Source of the DNA: Ktedonobacterales bacterium
Lineage (GTDB): Bacteria > Chloroflexota > Ktedonobacteria > Ktedonobacterales > JADMIN01
Assembly: GCA_025928125.1 (NCBI GenBank)
Contig: JAICKD010000154.1
Coordinates: 1-7,239, forward strand
Direction: 5' to 3'
Length of the DNA: 7,239 bases
Positions within the stretch are counted from its first letter, which is position 1, and each line of letters starts with the position of its first letter. The notes under the pieces were generated by a model. It was not told the origin of the DNA, made no database searches, and saw only the letters and a list, made by a program, of their open reading frames with translations. Of this stretch, positions 1 to 6,902 are shown in pieces. The position numbers and the translations under genes were made by a program.

Positions 1-4
1 GAGC

Positions 5-955
5 CTACGCGGTGAGCGCTTCCGATTGGTCATGCGCGCCTCCGAGCGCGCGGTCGAAGAACGATGAGACACGCCCGCAGTACGCCGCACGATCCAGGAA
101 GTAGGTGCCGCAGTGCTCTGCGCCCTGGCCAATCCAAAGCTCCTTGGGTTCGCACGCCGCATCGTAGACCTGTATGCCCTGCTCGACCGGAATCGAGGTG
201 TCGTCTGTGCCGTGAATCACGAGCAAAGGCCGTGGGGCAAGCTGCGCGACCCAGCGCACTGGCTCCATGTCGCTGCTACGATAGCCAGCCATCCGATAGA
301 GGAAGTAGTCGGAAATGCGCGTAAACGGCTGGCCGGGCAGATGTACGCTCTGGTGAACGCGGTAGCTGATGACATCCGAGTGACGGGCGAATGGGCTATC
401 GGCGACAACCGCCAGCACGTCGTCGCGGCGCGACGACCCCATAATAGCTATCGCGGCGCCCATGGAGCCACCAAACACGCCGATACGCGCCCCAGGCAGC
501 CGACTGTTGGTGTAGTCGAGCGCGGCGAAGAAGTCGTCCATCTCGCGGAAGCCGAGTGTCACCGGGACGCCAAGGTCACTGCCATGACCACGATAGTCGA
601 AGAGAAACACATTGAAACCCGCACGCCAGAGCATGGTCCCGATCCCAACCAGTTGCGCCTTACTGCCGCGATAGCCCGCGCAGCCAACGATGACTCGGCT
701 CGTCTCGGGCCGGTTCAGCCACCAGCCACGGAGCTTGTGATCCGCTCGGGAGGCAAATGTCACCTCCTCGAAGTCCGCGCCGGTCTCAAACGGACTCATG
801 GTATATTCGTCGGTAATTCGAGCGCGCTGGGGTTTCGTGAGGCTCATGGCAACATAATAGCCGATACTCGCGCCGCCAGCCATTGCTCCGCCAACCGTCA
901 GCGCGGCGGCAGTCGCGGCGTATCGCCAGATGCTTCGAGACATTTTCAACGCCAT
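5..955 (-). CDS. Membrane-anchored or secreted alpha/beta hydrolase (COG1073 / YqkD-like)
   Basis: A 316-residue serine hydrolase of the alpha/beta fold; the substrate is unknown (ester, amide or acyl bonds are typical of the family). The nucleophile elbow GGSMG places Ser164. A strand ending in HGTDD followed by SIP gives the acid (Asp252 by family spacing), and GAEHCG gives His281, so the triad is complete. YRGHG at 121-125 is the usual motif after the second core strand. The N-terminus has Arg/Lys residues followed by an Ala/Gly-rich hydrophobic stretch (about 13-38), which reads as a signal anchor or signal peptide. The catalytic domain is therefore probably outside the membrane or tethered to it. 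The ATG at 955 is chosen because AAGGAGA lies 5-6 bases upstream. It stands 271 bases from the toxin gene, so it is probably a separate unit. The fold is certain; the specificity is not. Confidence 0.92.
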   Translation of the reverse strand: MALKMSRSIWRYAATAAALTVGGAMAGGASIGYYVAMSLTKPQRARITDEYTMSPFETGADFEEVTFASRADHKLRGWWLNRPETSRVIVGCAGYRGSKAQLVGIGTMLWRAGFNVFLFDYRGHGSDLGVPVTLGFREMDDFFAALDYTNSRLPGARIGVFGGSMGAAIAIMGSSRRDDVLAVVADSPFARHSDVISYRVHQSVHLPGQPFTRISDYFLYRMAGYRSSDMEPVRWVAQLAPRPLLVIHGTDDTSIPVEQGIQVYDAACEPKELWIGQGAEHCGTYFLDRAAYCGRVSSFFDRALGGAHDQSEALTA

Positions 956-966
956 TGCCGTCTCCT
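953..966 (-). promoter_or_regulatory. Ribosome binding site of the hydrolase gene
   Basis: On the minus strand AAGGAGA (966-960 region, core AGGAG at 966-962) precedes the ATG at 955-953 with a spacer of about 6 bases. This fixes the start and argues against the second Met at codon 5. Confidence 0.6.
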
Positions 967-1226
967 TTTCCCAGCCATAGTGCTAATACTTGTTGTCGCC
1001 ATGCAAGAAACAGACCGTCCTGGCGGGTCTATCTGACGCCAAAGACGAGCGGTGAGTGTGCGCCATCCATACCTTTATGGTAGCACCGCCTTTGGGTGTG
1101 GCACATGAGCTTCCATTCTCTAGTACGGCAATACAAACGGAGGGTTAGGGTCGTAAATGACTGAAAATACGTCTCGTGAGCCACCCACACATGTAGCAGG
1201 GATTTGATGTGCGCGCCAATGGGGCA
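956..1226. other. Intergenic region between toxin gene and hydrolase gene
   Basis: This 271-base gap holds no open frame with a credible start. A weak promoter-like pair upstream of the hydrolase reads TTGCAT (1006-1001) and CACTAT (982-977) with an 18-base spacer on the minus strand. The match is poor and it would leave a leader of only about 15 bases. A short inverted repeat, CCATA-AAGG-TATGG on the minus strand (1080-1067), has 5-bp arms and could be a small operator, but it has no T-run. Nothing here is a convincing terminator for the toxin gene. Confidence 0.4.
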
Positions 1227-1631
1227 TCAGTTCACGATACTATACCCCTGTTGGGCAAAGTGGTGATCGTACGTTAACGCCTCTTTGATGTGAAGGCGAT
1301 CCATTACAGCGAAGCTTGTGGTGTCGGTATAGGAGTATTCTTTGTCGCTTGACGCCCGGAGAATCTCCCTTGCTGTCGTCTCATCTGCTTCGGTCACACG
1401 AATAAGTATCATTGTGCTTTGAAAGAATGTATCGAGAAATCGCATAGCGGCATCGCGCCCGATGCGATTGAGTAATAGAGCATGCGTCTCTGCTAGCACA
1501 AAGTTTGTAGTGAACAGATCGGATCCATCGCTAAGCAATTTGGGAAAGATGGATTGAGCAGAGGTGTGTGATGTATCGGTTCGGTCGAGGAATGCATAGT
1601 AGGCCGACGTATCTACGAACACCCTGCTCAT
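1227..1631 (-). CDS. PIN-domain ribonuclease toxin (VapC-like)
   Basis: A 134-residue single PIN domain, the usual length for a VapC-type toxin. It is a Mg2+-dependent endoribonuclease fold that would cut cellular RNA when not bound by its antitoxin; the RNA target is unknown. The acidic metal site is complete: Asp7 in VFVDTSAYYAFLD, Glu48 in LAETHALL, Asp103 in SYTDTTSF and Asp122 in LTYDHHF. Nothing suggests inactivation. Its ATG overlaps the antitoxin stop in an ATGA quartet (1631-1628). No good Shine-Dalgarno lies ahead of it, so translation is probably coupled to that of the antitoxin. Base composition is lower in GC than the flanking genes. Other PIN nucleases (rRNA-processing type) are possible in principle, but the paired small gene makes a type II toxin by far the best reading. 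Confidence 0.92.
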   Translation of the reverse strand: MSRVFVDTSAYYAFLDRTDTSHTSAQSIFPKLLSDGSDLFTTNFVLAETHALLLNRIGRDAAMRFLDTFFQSTMILIRVTEADETTAREILRASSDKEYSYTDTTSFAVMDRLHIKEALTYDHHFAQQGYSIVN

Positions 1632-1912
1632 AACGTGTGCCGCTTGTCATATGCTTCCGCCAGATAATCATGCTTGTGGTTGGCAACATCCGCTGGCTCA
1701 GCGGACTCAAATGCGCCTGAAAGCGCAAGAAATGGATCTTCATCAGGAGCGGTATGTGATCCTTGCGCTGTACGGCCTTCATAGGTAATGCGATACGTAT
1801 TTCCCTGGTCCTCAAGAACAACACCCTCAGCCGCAAGTCGTGCCTTTTCGAGACTCTCGGCAATGTGTCTGAGGAAATCATCAAGTGGAATGGGCTGTAT
1901 ATCTTGTGTCAT
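1628..1912 (-). CDS. Type II antitoxin partner of the PIN toxin
   Basis: A 94-residue acidic protein directly upstream of the PIN gene, with a 4-base overlap. Residues 10-45 (LDDFLRHIAESLEKAR, then VVLEDQGNTYRI) have the helix-then-strand pattern of Phd/YefM-like antitoxin N-domains, which usually dimerise and bind their own promoter. The C-terminal part, DPFLALSGAFES and ADVANHKHDYLAEAY (about 59-88), is the tail commonly seen in PIN-partner antitoxins, where a flexible segment wraps the toxin and blocks its metal site. The start at 1912 is supported by GAGG seven bases upstream. The role as antitoxin is inferred from the partner and the tail; the exact DNA-binding family is uncertain. Like the toxin, it is poorer in GC than the surrounding genes and may have arrived with it as a cassette. 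Confidence 0.82.
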   Translation of the reverse strand: MTQDIQPIPLDDFLRHIAESLEKARLAAEGVVLEDQGNTYRITYEGRTAQGSHTAPDEDPFLALSGAFESAEPADVANHKHDYLAEAYDKRHTL

Positions 1913-1919
1913 GGTAATA

Positions 1920-1938
1920 CCTCGCCATCAGTATACCA
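1920..1938 (-). promoter_or_regulatory. Possible extended -10 promoter and ribosome binding site of the toxin-antitoxin operon
   Basis: On the minus strand TGG-TATACT (1938-1930) fits an extended -10 box (TGnTATAAT, five of six in the hexamer), and no recognisable -35 is present. GAGG (1923-1920) is the antitoxin Shine-Dalgarno, seven bases from its ATG. A start about seven bases after the -10 would begin the mRNA at or inside the Shine-Dalgarno, which weakens the promoter call. The GTATAC palindrome inside it could be part of an antitoxin-binding operator. Confidence 0.33.
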
Positions 1939-1944
1939 TCCTGC

Positions 1945-3000
1945 CTACAGAGCCTGCCCATTGGCGCATTTCACCACGCCCGCGAACCCGAAGCGGTTCT
2001 CGATATTGAGGAAGTGACGTAGGCCGCGCCCATAGATATCATCACGGCGCGTGGCCCGTACCGCCAGCGCCGAAAGGCCACGCGCAGTGAGCACGCGATA
2101 GGCCACCCACTCCGCGAATCCTTCTCGCACCAGAGCGTCTTTCAGATGAAGCCCCTGCTCAGTCTGCCAGGCATGCGCCAACTCGTGCGCCAGCGTGCCG
2201 AGTAACAGCCCACGTGGCAGGCATGCCTCGGCGTAGATAGTGCTCACACCATGCGCCTGCACAAAGTAGCCCAGCACATGGTGGCTAGCGGCGGCTGGTT
2301 CTGACGACCGGTGTTCGTAGCGCCGCCGAATCTCGCCCATCTTGCGTCGGCTGACGATTTCCAGTCGGGGCGACTCACGCAACTGTCCGCGCAGTACGCG
2401 CGCTACCTGGGTGACAGCGTCGTGATAGAGCGTCAGAACGTCGGCCACCTCCCGCACCATCTCGGAGCGGCAGAGAGCGCAACGATACTGTCCATCCGCA
2501 AGCGGTTGCGCGCCATCGGCGACCGGCGCGCGACAGAGATCGCATCGGGGGCGCCCCTGGACACAGCGCGGACAAAACTTGCGCGGTGCGTCTACCGGGA
2601 GCAACTCCTCGAAGGTGTACCACGTCGAGGTGATTGGCAGCCCACATCCCGCGCAACGGGGAGCGTCGCGCGCGCAGGTCGCGCACAGCGGATCAGTCCC
2701 TCGGATGGCAGTTCGCGCGATAGGCACGCCACATCGCGCACAGCGTAGGGAAGACGCATCGCACGCCGCGCAGACGACAAGTGTGGCATTGTAGACGAGA
2801 TAGCGGCTGTGAAGTCGCGTGCCGCAGAGATGGCAGAAGTGTGCGGCGTGCTTGGCCGCGGATGACGAAGCCGTAGCACACCTCCTGTTCCATTGCCGAC
2901 GATCACACAGCGTTTCAACCTGCCTAGCGTATAGCGGGAGAACCCTAGGGCAGACGGATGTCTCCTCCGGCCAGAGCCGAGCGCGTGCGCGCAAGGTCAC
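1945..3000 (-). CDS. DA1-like zinc metallopeptidase with an N-terminal CxxC zinc-finger array
   Basis: The frame encodes up to 351 residues (numbering from the GTG at 3000). The C-terminal third is a zincin resembling the DA1-like peptidase of plant LIM proteins: LAHELAHAWQ supplies HExxH (His272, Glu273, His276), and REGFAEW supplies the likely third ligand Glu293. It ends with YGRGLRHFLNIENRFG, a usual C-terminal feature. The N-terminal half has eight CxxC pairs (56/59, 77/80, 87/90, 106/109, 116/119, 143/146, 153/156, 174/177) that group naturally into four paired modules, LIM-like or zinc-ribbon-like and probably for binding a partner. There is no signal peptide, so it is likely cytosolic. 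The substrate is unknown. The start is unclear: GTG 3000 overlaps the cyclase gene by 56 bases without a ribosome site, whereas AGGAGG at 2886-2881 points to an ACG at 2874, giving 309 residues that begin just before the first CxxC. It probably shares a transcript with the cyclase gene. Confidence 0.8.
   Translation of the reverse strand: MTLRARARLWPEETSVCPRVLPLYARQVETLCDRRQWNRRCATASSSAAKHAAHFCHLCGTRLHSRYLVYNATLVVCAACDASSLRCARCGVPIARTAIRGTDPLCATCARDAPRCAGCGLPITSTWYTFEELLPVDAPRKFCPRCVQGRPRCDLCRAPVADGAQPLADGQYRCALCRSEMVREVADVLTLYHDAVTQVARVLRGQLRESPRLEIVSRRKMGEIRRRYEHRSSEPAAASHHVLGYFVQAHGVSTIYAEACLPRGLLLGTLAHELAHAWQTEQGLHLKDALVREGFAEWVAYRVLTARGLSALAVRATRRDDIYGRGLRHFLNIENRFGFAGVVKCANGQAL
2872..2886 (-). 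promoter_or_regulatory. Strong Shine-Dalgarno facing an ACG codon (possible true start of the DA1-like gene)
   Basis: On the minus strand AGGAGG (2886-2881) is followed by a six-base spacer TGTGCT and then ACG (2874-2872), in frame with the peptidase and 13 residues before its first zinc-binding Cys. No ATG, GTG or TTG lies in frame between the cyclase stop and the first CxxC. This suggests rare ACG initiation, a mutated ATG or a base-call error. The alternative is that the match is chance. Confidence 0.4.
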
Positions 3001-6000
3001 GTACGGCGGACAGCGAGCTAAATATCGCCTGCGCGCGCGTCAACTCATCATGCGCCCGCTGGTCGTCGCCTGTCTCGCCGCGCCGACGATACAGGCCTGC
3101 CAGCGCGTACCGCGTACGCGCCTCCTCCCAGGCTGTACCGAGGTCGGAGTAGCGGGTAAACGCGCTTTCCAGGTCGGCCAGCGCATCATCCCATCTGCCT
3201 GCTGCCATCGCCACGATGCCTCGCGCGCGGATCGCCTGCGCCAGCGCTTTGCGCGCGCCAGACCGCCAGCCAAGCTCTAACGCCTGTGGGCCATAGCGAT
3301 CATACAACCCCAGATCGCCTTCGCGCGCCAGCAACTCCGCAAGCTCGGCCAGCAGCATCGCCATACCGACGCGCCCCTCGCGGTCCTCCAGCCCAGTGAG
3401 CAGCAACTGGCGCGCCTCGCGTGTAGCGCCCAAAGCCAACGCGAGCCGGGCGCGCCCCACGGCAAGGTACTGCACATCACACGCTTGACTGTTCTCAGCT
3501 ACCAGACGCGCGAGGCGGTCCGAGCCGTCACGGTCTCCCGTGCGCGCCTTTATTGTGGCCATCGCCAGTATCGCCGCAAGCTGGCGGTGGGACAGCCGTG
3601 GCTGCGCTTGCGCCGAAACACGCAGTAGTTCCTCACCCGCTTCAAGCGCTTCAGCCCAGTGATCCCATTCATAATACGCGATAGCCAGCGCGCGGAGCGC
3701 ATGCGCCTGGAGCGCCTCGGTCTCGGCGGCGCGGGCAATGTCCAGTGCGGCGCGCGCGTGCGTCACGGCCTCAGCGTATTCGCCAACGGCCTGATGCGCC
3801 TGACTTACCTCAGTATGAATGTCAACCAGTTCATTGGGATCGTCGATCTGCTGCGCCCACTGGAGGCGACGAGCCATCGTTTCCAGGAATCCACGCAGAT
3901 CGGTAGTAATGGCAAGCAGGTTGCCCAAGGCATCGAGCGCCTCCGACGCGCCACGCGGGTCATCGCCGAGGGCTTCCGTTATACGCACGGCCTCGCGCGC
4001 GCTTCGCAACGCCTCCATCAACTCGCGCTCGCCACGATGCTCCGCCGCGGACATCCAGAAGAAGCTGGTCGCCGTCAGCAGCGCCGCATACTCCGCAGTG
4101 TCATGGCAGCCAGCGGCATCGGCCAGTTTGAGTCCGCGGTCGAGATAGCTCTTCATTTCTTCATGGGTTGGCGCTTGCTGAAAATAGGGGGAGTACCGCG
4201 TCGGCAGCGCCACGAGCAACCGATAGAGACGCATGCCCTGGGTGAGCCAGTCGAGATGCGCCTGTTCGTGGCTGCCAGACCCCGATTCAGCGTTCTCGCC
4301 CGACTCCCCTTGTGGCATTTCGTAGCCTGCCCACAGTTCTAGCGCCGTGCGATAGTCTGCCCATGCCTCATCGGCGCGGAGGGCAGCCCAGCGCGCATCC
4401 CCGCGCCTGGTGAACAGCGCCTGCCGCAACGGCGCATCATCCACGCGGCCTTCTTCTTCGATGAGGCGGATGGTGTCGGTATAGTACCCATCAGCCTTAC
4501 TTGAGGCGTGACGAGCCGCGGCCTGGTCGCCCGCCATCATCAGGTAGTGGACCACCTTCGCCAGCACTGCCTGGCGTCGCGCGGCATTACGTGTACGCGA
4601 GAGATTCGCCTGGATGTAATACTGGCGATAGTGCTGCGCCAGCAGTTCCGCGAACTCCTCTTCGCGCCCCTGCGCCAGGGTCTCCAGCCAGACAGCCACG
4701 CGCTCATGCTCGTGCGCCCGCCGGGTCCGCGCAATCGCGCCATAGACGACCTCACGAGTCAGCGCATGATTGAAGCTGAAGATTGGCTCATTGGGAGGCG
4801 CGACGCTTGTCGCACTATGGTTGGCGAAGATCAGCAGTTCCTTCTCGATCAGCGATTGCAGCACCACATCCAGCCGCGCGCGCTCCAGATGCGGCGCAAG
4901 CGCGACTAATGCGCTCGGCCAGAAGTAGCGCCCAATGACCGCTGCATGTTGCAGGACATCTAGCTCTTCCGCCGCGAGCAAATCGAGACGCGCGTTTAAT
5001 ACACCCTGAACGGTATCGGGAATCCCAGGGTCGTAGACCTCGCTCTGCCCCTCCCATTCCGGGGCCACCTGCCAGCCAGTGTCCGGCGCGTTGGCGCGGA
5101 CCAGAATGCCAAGATCAACGAACATCCGCACGATCTCTTCAATATAAAATGGGTTTCCCTCGGCCTTCTGCACGATACCCTGTCGCAGGCTCTGCGGCAC
5201 CGTCGCGCCGGGAAGCAACTCGCGCATCAACTGTTGGGTCGCAACGGGCGAGAGCGCCTCTAAGCCAATGGTGACATAGTTGCGCTTGCCACCTCCCCAC
5301 TCCGGGCGCTTGTCGAGCAGCTCGGGCCGAGCAGTACAAAGCAGCATAAGCGGCACATCGGTCGCGCGTTCGGCGACGAATTCGATCAGATCGAGCAGCG
5401 CGTCATCGGCCCAGTGGATATCTTCGATGAGAAGAATCAGCCCCGTCGGCTGGGCAAGCGCCTCGAAGAATGTCTTCCATGCACGCAGTAGCCCCTCCTG
5501 CTTCTGCTGCGCATCGGCGGGCAGCAACGAATTGTGCCGCGACCTGGATTCGATGCCGATGGTATAGCCAAGGTAGGCCGCGATCATCGCAGGATCATCA
5601 CCGCGTCCAGCGCGTGACAACGTTCTCGTAACGCACTGCGCCAGCCGCGCGCGTGCGGCCTCGGGCGACTCCAACGCCTGAATACCGCAATACGCACGCA
5701 GCATGTCGGCCAGCGGCCAGTACGTGATCCCCTCGCCATAGGGTGGACAGCGGCCTTCCAGAATCACCGGCTGATCGGAGGCGGGCTGTGCGCGGGAGCG
5801 TGGCTTTGCCCGGCGCGCTGCACGGCGTTTTTCACTCGGCGCTGGCGCTGGCTCCGGCGTGGCAACCGCCTCGGCGGGTTGGCGCAGGAATTCACGCGCC
5901 AGCCGAGTCTTGCCGATGCCCGGAAGCCCAAAGATGGTGACGAGGTGCGGCGAGTTTTCGTGCAGCACGCGGGAACTGACCGCATGCATCAACTCCATTT

Positions 6001-6892
6001 CGACATCGCGGCCAACCATCGGCGCCTTGAGACCAGCGACACCACGTGGGCGTGGTGTAGGCACAGCGCTCTGGTCCGTCATCGCCAGCGCCTCCCATAT
6101 CTTGACAGGCCGCGCGCGGTTACGGACGTTCGCGGGAGGCAGGTCGCGGTATTGCACCGCTCCCTGCGTGGCACGCCAGGTGCGTGAGCCAACCAGGATC
6201 GTGCCAGGAGTAGCCAGTTGCTGGAGCCGCGCCGCGACATTGACCGCATCACCCGTCACCAGGAAGTCGCGCCCCTCCGACGCGGCGCCAGCGGCGGCAA
6301 CCTCGCCTGTATTGACGCCAATGCGCATCTGTAACTCGACCGCAGCCGGATCGGCGGCGCGACGTTCATCGTTAAACTCGCGGAGCGCGGTCTGCATATC
6401 CAGCGCGGCGCGTACGGCGCGTACGGGATCATCCTCATGGGCCACTGGCAGGCCAAAGACCGCCATCACAGCATCACCAATGTATTTTTCGACGGTGCCG
6501 CCATGCCGATGAATCTCGCGCGCCATGATGCCGAAAAACTCCGCAAGCAAGGCGCGCGCATCTTCGGGGTCAAGGTCTTCCGCCAAGGCCGTAGAGCTGG
6601 CAAGGTCGGCGAAGAGAATGGTGACGACGCGCCGCTGTTCGGTAGCCTCTTCCACGGGGGTCGTTGCGTTCGCCAGCACCATCCCGCTCATCTGATTCCC
6701 GTTCAGTTGGGCAGGGCGATCATCGGCGCGAGGTTGCGCGTCATCCAGCGGCGAGCCGCACTGATTGCAGAAGCGCGCATTTGGTGGGTTGACAGCGCCG
6801 CAGACAGAGCATATCCGTGGCATCGGCTGACCGCAGGAAATGCAGTAACGAGCATTTTCCGGGTTCACCGTCGAACAGTTTGGGCAAATCAT
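2945..6892 (-). CDS. Zinc-ribbon / class III adenylate-guanylate cyclase / AAA-type ATPase / TPR signalling protein
   Basis: A 1315-residue multidomain regulator, probably cytosolic. Two zinc ribbons come first (Cys3, 6, 17, 20 and Cys28, 31, 42, 45). A class III cyclase domain follows at about 87-267: ILFADLASS gives metal Asp96, EKYIGDAVMAVFG gives Lys136 and metal Asp140, and TGDAVNVAAR gives the transition-state Asn218 and Arg222. It should make a cyclic nucleotide, although the second purine-selecting position is Leu211. A STAND-like/AAA_16 ATPase follows, with Walker A GLPGIGKT (322-329) and Walker B LILLIEDIHWAD (Glu490-Asp491). Later come EGNPFYIEEIV and FSFNHALTREVVY, usual for this architecture. 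From about 760 to the end it is helical TPR repeats, clear at 1037-1094 and 1223-1306, with a Gly/Ser/Glu-rich linker near 860-879. The ATG at 6892 is chosen over an upstream TTG because GGGAG lies five bases ahead and the zinc ribbon begins at once. There is no DNA-binding domain. The ATPase-TPR part probably senses a partner and controls the cyclase. Confidence 0.94.
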   Translation of the reverse strand: MICPNCSTVNPENARYCISCGQPMPRICSVCGAVNPPNARFCNQCGSPLDDAQPRADDRPAQLNGNQMSGMVLANATTPVEEATEQRRVVTILFADLASSTALAEDLDPEDARALLAEFFGIMAREIHRHGGTVEKYIGDAVMAVFGLPVAHEDDPVRAVRAALDMQTALREFNDERRAADPAAVELQMRIGVNTGEVAAAGAASEGRDFLVTGDAVNVAARLQQLATPGTILVGSRTWRATQGAVQYRDLPPANVRNRARPVKIWEALAMTDQSAVPTPRPRGVAGLKAPMVGRDVEMELMHAVSSRVLHENSPHLVTIFGLPGIGKTRLAREFLRQPAEAVATPEPAPAPSEKRRAARRAKPRSRAQPASDQPVILEGRCPPYGEGITYWPLADMLRAYCGIQALESPEAARARLAQCVTRTLSRAGRGDDPAMIAAYLGYTIGIESRSRHNSLLPADAQQKQEGLLRAWKTFFEALAQPTGLILLIEDIHWADDALLDLIEFVAERATDVPLMLLCTARPELLDKRPEWGGGKRNYVTIGLEALSPVATQQLMRELLPGATVPQSLRQGIVQKAEGNPFYIEEIVRMFVDLGILVRANAPDTGWQVAPEWEGQSEVYDPGIPDTVQGVLNARLDLLAAEELDVLQHAAVIGRYFWPSALVALAPHLERARLDVVLQSLIEKELLIFANHSATSVAPPNEPIFSFNHALTREVVYGAIARTRRAHEHERVAVWLETLAQGREEEFAELLAQHYRQYYIQANLSRTRNAARRQAVLAKVVHYLMMAGDQAAARHASSKADGYYTDTIRLIEEEGRVDDAPLRQALFTRRGDARWAALRADEAWADYRTALELWAGYEMPQGESGENAESGSGSHEQAHLDWLTQGMRLYRLLVALPTRYSPYFQQAPTHEEMKSYLDRGLKLADAAGCHDTAEYAALLTATSFFWMSAAEHRGERELMEALRSAREAVRITEALGDDPRGASEALDALGNLLAITTDLRGFLETMARRLQWAQQIDDPNELVDIHTEVSQAHQAVGEYAEAVTHARAALDIARAAETEALQAHALRALAIAYYEWDHWAEALEAGEELLRVSAQAQPRLSHRQLAAILAMATIKARTGDRDGSDRLARLVAENSQACDVQYLAVGRARLALALGATREARQLLLTGLEDREGRVGMAMLLAELAELLAREGDLGLYDRYGPQALELGWRSGARKALAQAIRARGIVAMAAGRWDDALADLESAFTRYSDLGTAWEEARTRYALAGLYRRRGETGDDQRAHDELTRAQAIFSSLSAVRDLARTRSALAGGDIRLP

Positions 6893-6902
6893 GGACACTC
6901 CC
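6890..6902 (-). promoter_or_regulatory. Ribosome binding site deciding the start of the cyclase gene
   Basis: On the minus strand GGGAG (6902-6898), a five-base spacer TGTCC and ATG (6892-6890). The same frame stays open upstream to a TTG at 7015, but that codon has no Shine-Dalgarno and the extra 41 residues show no domain. Confidence 0.6.

Noticed and set aside
977..1006. TTGCAT / CACTAT pair as the hydrolase promoter
   Set aside because: Weak hexamers (four and three matches) and too close to the ribosome site to be listed as a promoter.
113..1036. Long plus-strand open frame (307 codons) opposite the hydrolase
   Set aside because: It is antisense to a gene with a complete catalytic triad, signal anchor and ribosome site, and its translation shows no domain. 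Long antisense frames are expected in GC-rich DNA.
1067..1080. CCATA/TATGG inverted repeat upstream of the hydrolase as a terminator or operator
   Set aside because: Five-base arms are within chance for this region and there is no T-run. Kept only as a remark in the intergenic entry.
1205..1229. Inverted repeat at the toxin stop as a terminator
   Set aside because: Arms of only five bases (TGATG/CATCA), a 15-base loop and no T-run following on the minus strand.
2693..2893. Minus-strand 66-codon frame from the ATG at 2893 overlapping the peptidase start
   Set aside because: It reads out of frame through the CxxC array, lacks its own ribosome site and has no domain. I considered a frameshift joining it to the peptidase, but its peptide does not resemble a zinc-finger N-terminus.
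2963..2969. GGAGGAG near the end of the cyclase gene as a ribosome site for the peptidase
   Set aside because: No start codon of any usual kind lies in the peptidase frame at a suitable distance downstream.
3659..4342. Plus-strand open frame of 227 codons opposite the TPR region
   Set aside because: No recognisable domain and no ribosome site that I could see; it mirrors the codon pattern of the real minus-strand gene.
3000..6500. Many short CGCGCG runs in the cyclase gene as structural or regulatory elements
   Set aside because: They fall on Ala (GCG) and Arg (CGC) codons of a protein rich in both, which explains them without any DNA-level role.
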